From: a virus
Strand: one strand, 5' to 3'
Length of the DNA stretch: 64,000 nt
Virus record (IMG/VR): IMGVR_UViG_3300027839_000001
Location: 22,404 to 86,403 of that record
Shown piece after piece: positions 36,527 to 44,701 of the stretch; position 1 is the stretch's first letter, and every line of letters begins with the position of its first letter. Both the position numbers and the translations under genes were made by a program. Below the pieces are notes generated by a model. It searched no databases. It worked only from the letters and a program-made list of their open reading frames with translations, and was not told the DNA's origin.

Positions 36527-36960
36527 CCGACAAATGCGTGTTCGACAGAGAGGGAGATATCGCCACTTGCACCATCTGCGATAGATCCGTAAAGGTTCCT
36601 GTACATATAAAGACCTTCAAGATCAACAGGGCCTGCACGGGATTTCCAGTGGAAACAAAGGAGTTCCCGCCCGTATATATACAAGCCTGGAACTATGCAG
36701 TGTCAACATTCTGGCATCTATTCAATCTATGCAGGCATGCAGGCAAATCGGTTGTCGCCAGGAGATTTACGCAGTGCAAGCCGTGCGACTGGTACACAGG
36801 CAAGGGCGACGGTGACAAGCGTGGAAGGTGCATAGGATGCGGGTGCCCAGTCAATGACGTTGACGATGGCACTCATCCCAATAAGCTCAACAGGCTATGG
36901 GATACATGCCCGTACAAGGAAGATAAAAAACGCAAGCCGAAGTGGTTGCCGATAGAGTAA
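36523..36960 (+). CDS. Zinc-binding cysteine-rich protein
   Basis: A 145-residue protein with three cysteine pairs: CTICDRSV near residue 16, CKPCDWY near residue 83 and CIGCGCPV near residue 103, plus a late Cys. This is the spacing of zinc-ribbon or rubredoxin-like knuckles. ATG 36523 overlaps the stop of the gene before (ATGA), so translation is coupled. Palindrome copy 36643 is read as FPVETK. With the cysteine-rich neighbour it may form one appendage; no further role can be seen. Confidence 0.65.
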   Translation: MTDKCVFDREGDIATCTICDRSVKVPVHIKTFKINRACTGFPVETKEFPPVYIQAWNYAVSTFWHLFNLCRHAGKSVVARRFTQCKPCDWYTGKGDGDKRGRCIGCGCPVNDVDDGTHPNKLNRLWDTCPYKEDKKRKPKWLPIE

Positions 36961-37009
36961 GAAGACTAAAAATCATAATTATTTCCAGTGGGAATATAGA
37001 GACAGAGAT

Positions 37010-37447
37010 ATGACAGGAATATGGTCAGCAGGATCTCAGGTATGGTCTATATTCAGACTACTGATCATCGGCGGGGTCATATCTCCAATTCTATACGCAA
37101 ACGCTTCGAGCTTTGATCTTGGAGAAGTGCTATCAATCCTTGGAACAATGGGGATAGCAGGCTCAAGCGAAGTTTTGCTACGAATGGCACTGAAGACAGA
37201 CAATCCCAATCATCCTGCATGGTCTATCATAAGACTAGGATTGCTAGGGGTATTTATCTGGCCCATTCTGTACGCAAACGCTTCAAACTTTGATCTCGGG
37301 GAAGTGAGAACCATAGTGGTTACTTTGATACTGGCAAGCGTCGGAGAGGTTGGAGTAAACCTAGTGTCGAGACTGGTCAAGAAGTATCAAGATGATGGAG
37401 AAAAGAATGGATCGGCCAATAGAACTACTAAAGAGAAGGAAGGGTAG
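37010..37447 (+). CDS. Membrane protein with internal duplication
   Basis: A 145-residue protein with about four hydrophobic helices. Residues 12-45 and 62-96 are copies of each other: SPILYANASSFDLGEV and WPILYANASNFDLGEV. It is the first gene of the lysis-type cassette, behind a one-off palindrome at 36982. The last 25 residues are charged and cytoplasmic-looking. It could be a holin or antiholin of a duplicated two-helix type, or a membrane anchor; I cannot decide. It overlaps the next gene by 41 bp. Confidence 0.6.
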   Translation: MTGIWSAGSQVWSIFRLLIIGGVISPILYANASSFDLGEVLSILGTMGIAGSSEVLLRMALKTDNPNHPAWSIIRLGLLGVFIWPILYANASNFDLGEVRTIVVTLILASVGEVGVNLVSRLVKKYQDDGEKNGSANRTTKEKEG

Positions 37448-37649
37448 GAAAGACGGAAGAGTCCGCAAGGATGTAGACAGGGAAGAGAAGAAAAAGAAGA
37501 GGCAAGAGAGAAGGCAAAGCTTTTTCTCTGTAATAGCCGAAGCTATGACCAGGGGTTTTACTGCACAGATGTTCCCGGTACTAGCAGCTAGTATAGCTGC
37601 AATTACAGGTGCGATCATCTTGTTTTTATGGAGGTTATTTGGATCATGA
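37407..37649 (+). CDS. Small basic protein with one membrane helix
   Basis: An 80-residue protein. The first 40 residues are extremely rich in Lys and Arg, followed by a hydrophobic helix (about residues 52-76, VLAASIAAITGAIILFLW). ATG 37407 has GGAG six bases upstream; ATGs at 37392 and 37395 are less well placed. It overlaps the membrane gene before it, and its stop overlaps the next start (ATGA). The positive-inside basic tail and single helix fit a small lysis regulator or holin partner. Confidence 0.55.
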   Translation: MDRPIELLKRRKGRKDGRVRKDVDREEKKKKRQERRQSFFSVIAEAMTRGFTAQMFPVLAASIAAITGAIILFLWRLFGS

Positions 37650-37957
37650 ATTTCTTTGGACTAGACACCGGACAATCCATTGGACTCAGCATAGCAGGCG
37701 TTGTCCTTGCTGCACTGGGTATCAACAACTGGACAGATATCACTGCGATGTTCAAGAAGAAAGAGGAACCCTCTAAGCCTGACATAGGCGGTGACTGCTT
37801 CGACGAGCTTCAGTTCGCAGTTGAAAGCCTAACTAAAGTCAAGGGACATGCCGACCCGGTAAACAAACCGCATCTTACCGCTGCCCTAGAGGCCCTGTCC
37901 AAGGTTACCATCAGTGCCTTCATTACATGTGAGGAACACGATGACTCGCAAGTCTAA
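37646..37957 (+). CDS. Small membrane-anchored protein
   Basis: A 103-residue protein with one N-terminal hydrophobic helix (residues 10-28, SIGLSIAGVVLAALGI) followed by a soluble helical part with two cysteines. ATG 37646 forms an ATGA overlap with the gene before and has GGAGG eleven bases upstream. It overlaps the next gene by 17 bp. Belongs to the tightly packed membrane gene block; exact role unknown. Confidence 0.6.
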   Translation: MNFFGLDTGQSIGLSIAGVVLAALGINNWTDITAMFKKKEEPSKPDIGGDCFDELQFAVESLTKVKGHADPVNKPHLTAALEALSKVTISAFITCEEHDDSQV

Positions 37958-38351
37958 GACCAATCTAATACTGGTTGCCGGACTTGCCTTCAGTTTATAC
38001 TTCACATTTTCCAGTGGAAATAGTGTATTCACTGACACGTTCTCCGATGTAACCAAAGAGATATCAACCGAGTGGGTGATTCCAAGGTCAGGAAGAGAGT
38101 CTTTCTGTACTGCATTGACCGAGGCTGCTGCACTTACAGATGCAACACCTAAGGACATGTACAAATCAGTCAACCCACGGTTCATGGAGCTTGAGACTCA
38201 GGACGTTACGATTGGGTGGATTGCATTCAGGACAGACCTGATGAACAAGTCTCGTTCACTTCACAATGTCGGTCGATTACCACTGGATAAGCCAGTCAAG
38301 CACGGTGCCTACATAATGGCAGTCAAAGCTGGCATTGAAGCCGCTAAATAG
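37941..38351 (+). CDS. Membrane-anchored or secreted lysis-cassette protein
   Basis: A 136-residue protein. Residues 1-22 read as a basic start and a hydrophobic helix (NLILVAGLAFSLYFTF), so it is anchored in, or exported through, the inner membrane, and about 110 residues would face the periplasm. No lipobox or known enzyme motif is visible. ATG 37941 has GAGGAA upstream. Palindrome copy 38008-38020 lies right after the helix (FSSGNS). It directly precedes the papain-like peptidase gene. Confidence 0.6.
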   Translation: MTRKSKTNLILVAGLAFSLYFTFSSGNSVFTDTFSDVTKEISTEWVIPRSGRESFCTALTEAAALTDATPKDMYKSVNPRFMELETQDVTIGWIAFRTDLMNKSRSLHNVGRLPLDKPVKHGAYIMAVKAGIEAAK

Positions 38352-38373
38352 ATCAGGAGTTTACAGTGGAAAT
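38349..38373 (+). promoter_or_regulatory. Start signal built into palindrome copy, twin of 2777-2801
   Basis: These 25 bases are identical to 2777-2801: a stop codon, AGGAG and palindrome TTTACAGTGGAAA, whose GTG (38366) starts the peptidase gene. A 35-kb-distant perfect copy of a complete start signal implies either duplication or strong selection. Confidence 0.85.
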
Positions 38374-39310
38374 TGCCAAGAAGTACATGATAGGAGACAT
38401 GAGCGGGTGGAGGCCAGATCCTAAGCATGCCGCCAACTTCGCAGGTAGAAACCGAACGCCACTGTTCGGTGTATCAGCACCCTTGATCATGAATCAGCCA
38501 CGTCGAGAGGTATTCCTTCCGGCGTATCTTTCCATGGTCATGCGAGAGAAGGATAAGGAATGGCGGTATAAATCGCAGTACCAGAAGCGTGGCACGTGCG
38601 TCGGTCAGGGATATAAGCTGTCATGTGACATCGTAATGGCTGTCAACCGACTGATCGGCGGCATGAGATTTCCAGGCCGAGCAGCAGTAGCACCCATATA
38701 CGCCGGTAGCAGGGTAGAGGTGGCGAATCAAGCGGGCCGATGGGACGGCAGCAATGGTAGCTGGGCATCAGACTGGGTCACAAAATACGGTGTCGTTCTA
38801 CTGAAGGAACTGGGCCTACCTGAAGATGCACTCGATTCAGATGAGAAGTTCGCTACGTCATGGGCAGCAAGATCATCAGGCGTACCGGCAGAATACGAAA
38901 CGGCTGCACGAGTACGACCAATCAAGAACTCATCACTTGTAACTGACACTGATGAGGTAGCTGCTGGATTGGGAAACCTTCAGCCTGTTCCTATCTGCAC
39001 CAGCCTGATCCCTTCACCTAATCGAAACAGGGACGGCATAGCAAGAATGTCCTCTCAGGGCGGGCACTGTACTGTCATTGTAGGCATGCGCAAGGTCGGA
39101 AGAAACTGGGTGTTCGCCTATCACCAGTCTTGGAACGGCTGGGCCAAGGGACACTACGGTTGGCAGAAGCACGATCCAATTAAAGAGTATTCAAGTTGCA
39201 TTGTCGATATAACTGAAAGCGACCTAGCCAAGGTGCTTAGGTCAAGAGACTGTTACACGTTGATGGGAGTCAGCGGCACGGAGCCGATTGACACCACGTT
39301 CTTTATCTAG
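38366..39310 (+). CDS. Papain-fold cysteine peptidase, possible lysin
   Basis: A 314-residue protein with the order of a C1 (papain) family enzyme: KRGTCVGQG with Cys78, GGHCTVIVG with His234, and YHQSWNGWA with Asn257, followed by GHYGW. In phages such a fold can act as an endolysin-like or fibre-processing peptidase; its place among membrane and holin-like genes supports a lytic role, by peptide cleavage in the wall or of a host surface protein layer. There is no signal peptide. The GTG start is inside palindrome copy 38360-38372 behind AGGAG. If the host is a planctomycete, a peptidase-type lysin would fit a protein-rich envelope (inference). Confidence 0.7.
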   Translation: MEIAKKYMIGDMSGWRPDPKHAANFAGRNRTPLFGVSAPLIMNQPRREVFLPAYLSMVMREKDKEWRYKSQYQKRGTCVGQGYKLSCDIVMAVNRLIGGMRFPGRAAVAPIYAGSRVEVANQAGRWDGSNGSWASDWVTKYGVVLLKELGLPEDALDSDEKFATSWAARSSGVPAEYETAARVRPIKNSSLVTDTDEVAAGLGNLQPVPICTSLIPSPNRNRDGIARMSSQGGHCTVIVGMRKVGRNWVFAYHQSWNGWAKGHYGWQKHDPIKEYSSCIVDITESDLAKVLRSRDCYTLMGVSGTEPIDTTFFI

Positions 39311-39321
39311 GGAGTAGACAT

Positions 39322-39849
39322 ATGGACACAAAGTCAAGCCTTATCCTCGGAGGCGCTGCTATCATCGCTGCCGCAGCCTTCATGTTTCCACTGGAAAAAA
39401 CAGCCGCATCGCCTGACCCATACGCAGCAATGACCGCTGAAGTCCTCAGCGATATTGTCACCCTTCGCTCTCGCGTCAGTGACGTAGAGGATCAGTTGGC
39501 AAGCTTAAGTTCTGAAGTGAATGGAATCGCTGGCTACGTAGACGAACGAGTCGATGGAATGAATAAGGAAATCATGAAGGGTAGCGGCTCAAGCAGTGAA
39601 TCAAAAATCATTAGCGAAGAAGAATGGGAGGTGATCGCATCTAGAGGTGGCGTCAAGGTATGCGATGAGAATGGATGTCGCATTCAATACTCACCTGCCT
39701 ATAACATGGAACACCACTCCTCAGGCTCAATGAGTTCAAGCTCAAGTTCCAGTGGAAATGGCATCTTTGGCTCTGGCGGTAACAGGCGTGCCAGAGTTGA
39801 TGCGCGACGAGAAGACCGATGTGGACTGTTTGGTCGCAAGTGCAACTAG
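39322..39849 (+). CDS. Secreted or anchored Ser-rich coiled-coil protein
   Basis: A 175-residue protein. Residues 5-22 are hydrophobic (LILGGAAIIAAAAFMF), then comes a coiled coil (about residues 45-90, LSDIVTLRSRVSDVEDQL) and a Ser/Gly-rich C-terminal part ending in basic residues and cysteines. The topology (short membrane anchor plus periplasmic coiled coil) is that of spanin-type lysis proteins, though a typical two-gene nesting is missing. Palindrome copy 39385 is read as FPLEK and a one-off copy (39746) as SSSSGN. Confidence 0.55.
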   Translation: MDTKSSLILGGAAIIAAAAFMFPLEKTAASPDPYAAMTAEVLSDIVTLRSRVSDVEDQLASLSSEVNGIAGYVDERVDGMNKEIMKGSGSSSESKIISEEEWEVIASRGGVKVCDENGCRIQYSPAYNMEHHSSGSMSSSSSSSGNGIFGSGGNRRARVDARREDRCGLFGRKCN

Positions 39850-39919
39850 AGAGTTCATGATACATGTACGTTACCACATTGCGATGACTTAATCCTATCA
39901 CATAAGCTGGTTGTTAACA

Positions 39920-40264
39920 ATGATTTTTAAGCCAGACAGTAAAGTGGGGCAGGCAGTGAAGAATATAACAGAGTCTACTCCAGTTAGCATAGCGCTAGTA
40001 CTTGCGCTATGTGCTGGAGCGTATTGGACAGGCGGAGAGCTTACTGACCTGAAGTCTCGCGTTAGTAATGCTGAAGCAATAGGAAAAGACAACAGGGAGC
40101 TTCTAAACCAACTTACGGAAATATCTGTAGACAACAAGCATAGAATAGATATTTTCGTTGAGAGAATGCTGATGGATGATCGTCGTGAACTTCACGACAC
40201 GGATCTTCTTAATTCATTTCAAAGGAGAATCACAGCACTTGAGGCAAAGTCCAGTGGTAGCTAA
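39920..40264 (+). CDS. Membrane-anchored coiled-coil protein
   Basis: A 114-residue protein with one membrane helix (about residues 19-37, PVSIALVLALCAGAYW) and then a coiled coil that covers the rest (LKSRVSNAEAIGKDNRELL). The pair formed with the preceding gene, both anchored coiled coils with LKSRVSNAE/LRSRVSDVE-like stretches, suggests related or interacting proteins. The 70 bp upstream hold no clear promoter. ATG 39920 is the best start; a TTG at 39911 is less likely. Role in disrupting or bridging membranes is possible. Confidence 0.55.
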   Translation: MIFKPDSKVGQAVKNITESTPVSIALVLALCAGAYWTGGELTDLKSRVSNAEAIGKDNRELLNQLTEISVDNKHRIDIFVERMLMDDRRELHDTDLLNSFQRRITALEAKSSGS

Positions 40265-40301
40265 GACGTAGTTGAACTATACCCTTATTTAAGAGGAGAG
40301 C

Positions 40302-40493
40302 ATGATGGAGCTAATGAAATGGCTGCAAGGAAAGAAAACCTACATAATCGCAATCGCAATGGGAGTCATGGCGATGCTAAAACAGTTGGAGGTTATCGAT
40401 CAGGCAATGTTCGATACGCTACTGACATTACTGAGCGGCGGTGGACTCGCTTCGTTCTACGCAATGATGAATCGAAAGAAAGTTGAAAAGTAA
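40302..40493 (+). CDS. Holin-like small membrane protein
   Basis: A 63-residue protein, WLQGKKTYIIAIAMGVMAML followed by a second, weaker hydrophobic segment (LLTLLSGGGLASFYAMM) and a basic end. I know this pattern from small phage proteins annotated as holins, which form pores that free the lysin. GAGGAGAG lies directly before ATG 40302. Its TAA overlaps the ATG of the next gene (TAATG). Confidence 0.65.
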   Translation: MMELMKWLQGKKTYIIAIAMGVMAMLKQLEVIDQAMFDTLLTLLSGGGLASFYAMMNRKKVEK

Positions 40494-41032
40494 TGAACAT
40501 GACAGCAGAACCCCATGATCAGGAAGTTGAAATGAATGACTCACTGACAGAAGTATTCCGAAAGCTTAATCAATCAGGCTTAGAGTACTCAGTCATCTCT
40601 GATTGGAGCACATTGCCTCGGGCATTTCCAGACTCGATGGTAATGCTAGTCAAAGATGCAGAGCGCGTAGCACAAATCCTCGGATGCTCTCAGTTCAGAG
40701 CGACACACCCAGTTATAAGTGTGTCGATTTCCACTGGAAATCTTTCTGAAAAGAACTGCCTTGTTACCCTTATCGAGAAGGGGTCGGGTGCATTTCCTGA
40801 ACAGTTCGAGTCGAGAGTTCTCAAGCGGCGTGTCCTTCATGAGGATGTTGTCTACGTACCGGACAACGAGGAGCAGGCTTTGATCTGCCTGTATGTCGTC
40901 ATGAGATACGGTAGCTGGGGTTCAATGAGACTCTCCGATAAGTTTGAATCGAAGATGATCTTGGATTACCTGAGCAATCGAGTCGGTAACTTCACGACGC
41001 CACGAATAGATTTGCTGCGGAATTCAATGTAG
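40493..41032 (+). CDS. Hypothetical protein, last gene of the rightward arm
   Basis: A 179-residue soluble alpha/beta protein with features loosely recalling nucleotidyltransferase-like proteins (YSVISDWSTLPRAFPDS, then helices), but no GS-x10-DxD motif. It has no membrane segment. ATG 40493 overlaps the holin-like stop; ATG 40532 (MNDSLTEV) has a better AGGAAG signal and may be the true start. Palindrome copy 40728 is read as ISTGN. A terminator for converging transcription follows at 41068. Confidence 0.55.
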   Translation: MNMTAEPHDQEVEMNDSLTEVFRKLNQSGLEYSVISDWSTLPRAFPDSMVMLVKDAERVAQILGCSQFRATHPVISVSISTGNLSEKNCLVTLIEKGSGAFPEQFESRVLKRRVLHEDVVYVPDNEEQALICLYVVMRYGSWGSMRLSDKFESKMILDYLSNRVGNFTTPRIDLLRNSM

Positions 41033-41058
41033 CCCGTTCTTGGATCTAAGTTGCACAA

Positions 41059-42456
41059 CTAACCTTGAAGCCGAGTGATAGCATCACCTACAATGGTACT
41101 ATCCTCGGCTTTCTTTCTTTGCCTCTGCCATCCATCGTCTCTCAGTACCGACATACCACCGCCTATTGTATACAAAAGGTTGGCTCTCTCGTCATCATAT
41201 AGCGTATCCATAACTGGGTCGTCGCCTATCAATATGACATTTCCCCTATACGATATCAATGATCGTATGAAGGATGAAGGCACCCCGTTGCGGTGATCAA
41301 CTACAATGGTTGGTATGTCTTCGAGTCCAGAAAGCGATTGGAAATCGTCATACGTATTATACATGACGTTCTTAAGCTTCGTCATGCCTACCATCGCATC
41401 GGCTTTCCATTTAGCTATGCTTACATGGTCACCAAGCATTACGATCTTCTGCCCTACGACGCATGCAAATACATGATTGCAAAAGTCTATGATGTCTCGG
41501 TAGTTGTCCCAGCATAGATGTATCCTGCCATACCTCTTGAAGTCACTCCATGCTTCGGCGTACTGACGGTGCCCCTCAAGTGCATTAATGGCATCGGAGC
41601 CAGCATACATGTCATCTATTCCCATGTTCCTTTCTTGCCATGGAAATACGCCAGACCTGGCAAGCCATCCCCTTGCCTTCAACCCGTCTCTGATCCTCAC
41701 GCTTGGCATGAAGTCAGTGTGATCATCGTCTAGCTCCACACCTGGGATAGATTCCCATGTGCCATGCAGATCAGGACCTATGATCTTGTTGCCCATTACA
41801 CGTAGATCGAGTGGGCCGGGGTATCCTAGCGAATCTAGAATAAAAGTTTCCAGTGGAAAAGTCATCATAGTATACGGTGTGACTAGCTGCATCCTGAACC
41901 CACCACTTGTTCGTACAGGTGCACCCATTATCTTGTCGTAGAATATAGGGGCCAGTACGTAGAATGATCTCTCGCTGGTTATCTCATTGAATGCCTGCGC
42001 TGGTATAGAAAAGAACGGTGCAGCTATGAAGTCCGTCATGACATCTGGGTTTATCCTCTGCATGCACCTTGACACCTCATGTGCTGCCGAGAAGTCAGCG
42101 ACGAACTTTTCAGACAGGATGTGCAGTGATTCCTGTAGCTCGTCTATAGCATCTGCCCCGTTCTGAATGATGGCGGAAATGCCATCGGCCTGTTCCCTGA
42201 AGGACTTCATTGCGTCAGGCTTGATTTCTTCCATAGCCTCAGGCTTAGCGCTCTGTACTATCCAGGTGGGACACCCCTCGTAGTACGGCTTACCCTTAGG
42301 CAGTGGTGGTACGTCGTCCATGCTTGCTATGACCACCGAGCTATCACCACAGCCGGTACACACTAGGCGTACCGGCAATAGCTCATCATAGGCAACGCAG
42401 ACCCATTGGTCCTTAGAGCAGTTGCCACATGGTATACAAATACTGCTGCTACTCAT
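41059..42456 (-). CDS. Zinc-binding protein of unknown function beside the recombinase
   Basis: A 465-residue protein. The first 40 residues hold two cysteine pairs (CIPCGNC ... CTGCG), a probable zinc ribbon. The C-terminal half (VVGQKIVMLGDHVSIAKW, TIVVDHRNG, GNVILIGDDP) has alternating strands and helices like a Rossmann or helicase-type fold, but no Walker A motif is present, so any ATP use is doubtful. Its ATG overlaps the stop of the recombinase gene (ATGA), implying joint production. Palindrome copy 41847 is read as FPLETF. Function unknown; perhaps a DNA-bound partner of the recombinase. Confidence 0.6.
   Translation of the reverse strand: MSSSSICIPCGNCSKDQWVCVAYDELLPVRLVCTGCGDSSVVIASMDDVPPLPKGKPYYEGCPTWIVQSAKPEAMEEIKPDAMKSFREQADGISAIIQNGADAIDELQESLHILSEKFVADFSAAHEVSRCMQRINPDVMTDFIAAPFFSIPAQAFNEITSERSFYVLAPIFYDKIMGAPVRTSGGFRMQLVTPYTMMTFPLETFILDSLGYPGPLDLRVMGNKIIGPDLHGTWESIPGVELDDDHTDFMPSVRIRDGLKARGWLARSGVFPWQERNMGIDDMYAGSDAINALEGHRQYAEAWSDFKRYGRIHLCWDNYRDIIDFCNHVFACVVGQKIVMLGDHVSIAKWKADAMVGMTKLKNVMYNTYDDFQSLSGLEDIPTIVVDHRNGVPSSFIRSLISYRGNVILIGDDPVMDTLYDDERANLLYTIGGGMSVLRDDGWQRQRKKAEDSTIVGDAITRLQG
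41068..41118 (+). terminator. Terminator between the converging arms
   Basis: AAGCCGAG (41068-) and a second short arm GATAG pair with CTATC and CTCGGCTT (to 41111) around a 17-base loop, followed by TTCTTTCTTTG. It lies 36 bp after the last rightward gene and inside the final codons of the leftward gene at 41059, so it stops late transcription before it enters the leftward block. Confidence 0.6.
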
Positions 42457-43622
42457 TCTAATCCTATCCAATCCGTTGGCCTACCCAGCATGATCCTACG
42501 CCACTGGTCGTCGGAACTTATTAGGTCAAGCTTAGTTAGGTACTTGAGTGTAGTAGTTACGATGCTGTGTCCTAGCATCTTGATAATTCTCATCTCACTG
42601 TGTCTATCGCCATGGTAGTTGCGATGGTACATATTGCAGGCAAACGTGTGCCTCAATGCATGGGCATGAAGGTCACGAACCACAGCACCGCTTGTAACCT
42701 GCTCATGTCGCCTAGTAGTCTCACCGATATTGTCATCTTTACTGCTATGGACGGTACTGGCCTGCATCTTTGCTATCTTCTTTCTCATCTCCTCGCTCAG
42801 TCCCTCGTGTTCGTTGAGATCTATGTCGGTATGCCTAGTAGACCTTGGACGTAGGTGAGCAACCTCTTCTCTCTTCTTCTCGATGTATGTTGCTGACACC
42901 TCACACATGTACCTACCTATGGACGATACATCATACGGGAAGATCGGAATGTTAGATCCTTCCCTGATCCCATGCACGTCCATGTACTGCTGTAGTATCC
43001 TGGCTGCAATCTTGCTTATGTATGTTGTCCTTGATTTGTTTGACTTCGCTATGTGAACTCTAGTGTCTATATGTATTGCACCGCCTGTATATTCAGAGAT
43101 CTTTCCAGTGGAAAGATCAATGGGATGCTCATCGAAATCTATGTCGCATGCCCTGAGTGCAAGGAACTCACTGACCCTGAGGCCGGACGACAGTAGAAGC
43201 TCGAACGGTAAGGCCAGCTTGAATTTAGAATGCCTAAGCTTTCGTATCTTAAATATGCTCGACGGTTCCAGTACAAGTATTCGCTTAGCGTCCACGTCAC
43301 CCTTCTTAGAGATGATCGAAGGAAAGGGGTTGTTTTCTATGTGGTCAACCAGTTCCATCCAGTCATAGAACAACTCGACGACCTTCAGCTTCAGTGCTAT
43401 CGTATTGGTTCTCCTTCCTATGTTCTTCATGTAGTCACGGTAACTACGTATGTCGTGCTTGTTAGCTTCCCTTACGTCGAACGCATTCTCCTTTGAGTGA
43501 TACCAATCTATCCATTGTCTGATCGCTATCCTGTATGTCTTCAGTGTGTTGAATGCACTGGTTCCCTCATTTTTTACAAACTGAAGCCACGGCTGAATAA
43601 ACTTATGGTCCTTGTTAGCCAT
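42453..43622 (-). CDS. Tyrosine recombinase (integrase/Xer family)
   Basis: A 389-residue enzyme. Residues 8-105 form the helical core-binding (SAM-like) domain. The catalytic domain has Arg149 (SSGLRVSEFLAL), a Lys around 193-196, HALR with His321 and Arg324, LGHS with His352 and the nucleophile Tyr361 (TLKYL). An insert of about 90 residues (225-315) is unusual and Lys/Glu-rich. Such enzymes integrate phages, resolve multimers or switch modules by cutting at paired inverted arms. Palindrome copy 43102 is read as LSTGK. A lysogenic or multimer-resolving lifestyle is suggested, but no att site was recognised. Confidence 0.88.
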   Translation of the reverse strand: MANKDHKFIQPWLQFVKNEGTSAFNTLKTYRIAIRQWIDWYHSKENAFDVREANKHDIRSYRDYMKNIGRRTNTIALKLKVVELFYDWMELVDHIENNPFPSIISKKGDVDAKRILVLEPSSIFKIRKLRHSKFKLALPFELLLSSGLRVSEFLALRACDIDFDEHPIDLSTGKISEYTGGAIHIDTRVHIAKSNKSRTTYISKIAARILQQYMDVHGIREGSNIPIFPYDVSSIGRYMCEVSATYIEKKREEVAHLRPRSTRHTDIDLNEHEGLSEEMRKKIAKMQASTVHSSKDDNIGETTRRHEQVTSGAVVRDLHAHALRHTFACNMYHRNYHGDRHSEMRIIKMLGHSIVTTTLKYLTKLDLISSDDQWRRIMLGRPTDWIGLE

Positions 43623-43623
43623 T

Positions 43624-44322
43624 CTATTTACCCTTTAAGCTATCGTCTAGCATGGTCAGGAAAGTTTCGACGTTGTCTCTTACCTTCCTGTCTCCTCTGC
43701 TTGTCCACACCCTGCTGTCCCCTCTGAATGCTTGATTGGCATCCCCCTTCCACATGTTGACACCAATTCCCATTACGTCTGACACCTTATCCATGCCAGC
43801 AGACGTTAGTATCGATTCGTCAACTCCACTCATTGACACTAGCTGCGCCCCTCCCACTGGCTTAGTCTCTGAAATCTCCTTGATTAATTCCTGAAGCACC
43901 ATCTCTTTTGAATCATAGATATTATAGCTCTGGTATCCATCCGACCTGTCCGAGTCGTAGTAGAAGTTACCACCGGCAGTGTTGGCACCATACCTGATAG
44001 TGCCATCAGTGTCTGCCGTTATGTAGCATGACCCTCGACCACTACATGACAGGCTACCAGAATCCATGATGTCCCTTACGAACAGCTTGTGCGGCTCACT
44101 GGTGCCCGCCTGTATGTATGCCTTGCATGCATCACCTGACACCGGATCAATCCATAAGCACGCAACAGGCAGGCGAAGCATGATCTTATTGCTAACCCCT
44201 GATTCCTTGTTGTATCTTGCGTACTCGACCTTGACCTGTGCGGATTTGCGGTCTTTCTGTACCTCGAACCTTATCTCTGCAATGTTAATCCTGTGCGCGG
44301 ATTCCTTTTGATTCCTAGACAT
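43624..44322 (-). CDS. Hypothetical protein
   Basis: A 232-residue soluble protein with a basic N-terminal stretch, a beta-rich middle containing two Gly/Ser/Tyr-rich loops (ANTAGGNFYYDSDRS), and a helical acidic end. There is no membrane segment. It starts within the end of the upstream gene (8-bp overlap) and ends 1 bp before the recombinase start codon, so it is co-translated with both. No palindrome copy falls inside. Not recognised. Confidence 0.6.
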   Translation of the reverse strand: MSRNQKESAHRINIAEIRFEVQKDRKSAQVKVEYARYNKESGVSNKIMLRLPVACLWIDPVSGDACKAYIQAGTSEPHKLFVRDIMDSGSLSCSGRGSCYITADTDGTIRYGANTAGGNFYYDSDRSDGYQSYNIYDSKEMVLQELIKEISETKPVGGAQLVSMSGVDESILTSAGMDKVSDVMGIGVNMWKGDANQAFRGDSRVWTSRGDRKVRDNVETFLTMLDDSLKGK

Positions 44323-44701
44323 TCTTCTGCCTCCATTTCGGAAGGATCTTATACAGTGCCATGGTGCACGTAAAGACTCGCTTCCTGCTTACTGCTTGCT
44401 CGACGTTCGTGGCATGATGGAACGTCTTATCAACGGACGACGACTCCAAACTCAAGCGACCTGACTTCATCCACTTGCACTTAACTACTGTGCTGTGGTC
44501 AGTGTCGCTGTCAGTTGGGTTGAAGTATCTATCTATTTTCTTTCCAATGGAAAGACTCTTGGCTATCTCCACGGCACAAGCCAGCGCGGCATGCTCATTG
44601 GCATTGAGCTTGCCGATCTGCTGGATTGTGACTACGCCACCAAGAGTCCATTCAACATTAGCGAACTTACTGTCGCTGAAATGCAAAGAGAACTCAGGCA
44701 T
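44315..44701 (-). CDS. Hypothetical protein
   Basis: A 128-residue protein, alpha/beta, with a basic C-terminus. It overlaps its neighbours by 8 bp on both sides in a run of coupled genes between helicase and recombinase. A variant palindrome, TTTCCAATGGAAA (44541), lies inside. No family recognised. Confidence 0.6.
   Translation of the reverse strand: MPEFSLHFSDSKFANVEWTLGGVVTIQQIGKLNANEHAALACAVEIAKSLSIGKKIDRYFNPTDSDTDHSTVVKCKWMKSGRLSLESSSVDKTFHHATNVEQAVSRKRVFTCTMALYKILPKWRQKNV

Noticed and set aside
42453-43622. Palindromes as crossover sites of the tyrosine recombinase
   Set aside because: Tyrosine recombinase sites have two arms of about 11 bp around a 6-8 bp spacer; 56 active sites would also destroy the genome. 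Homologous recombination at the repeats explains the cassette better.
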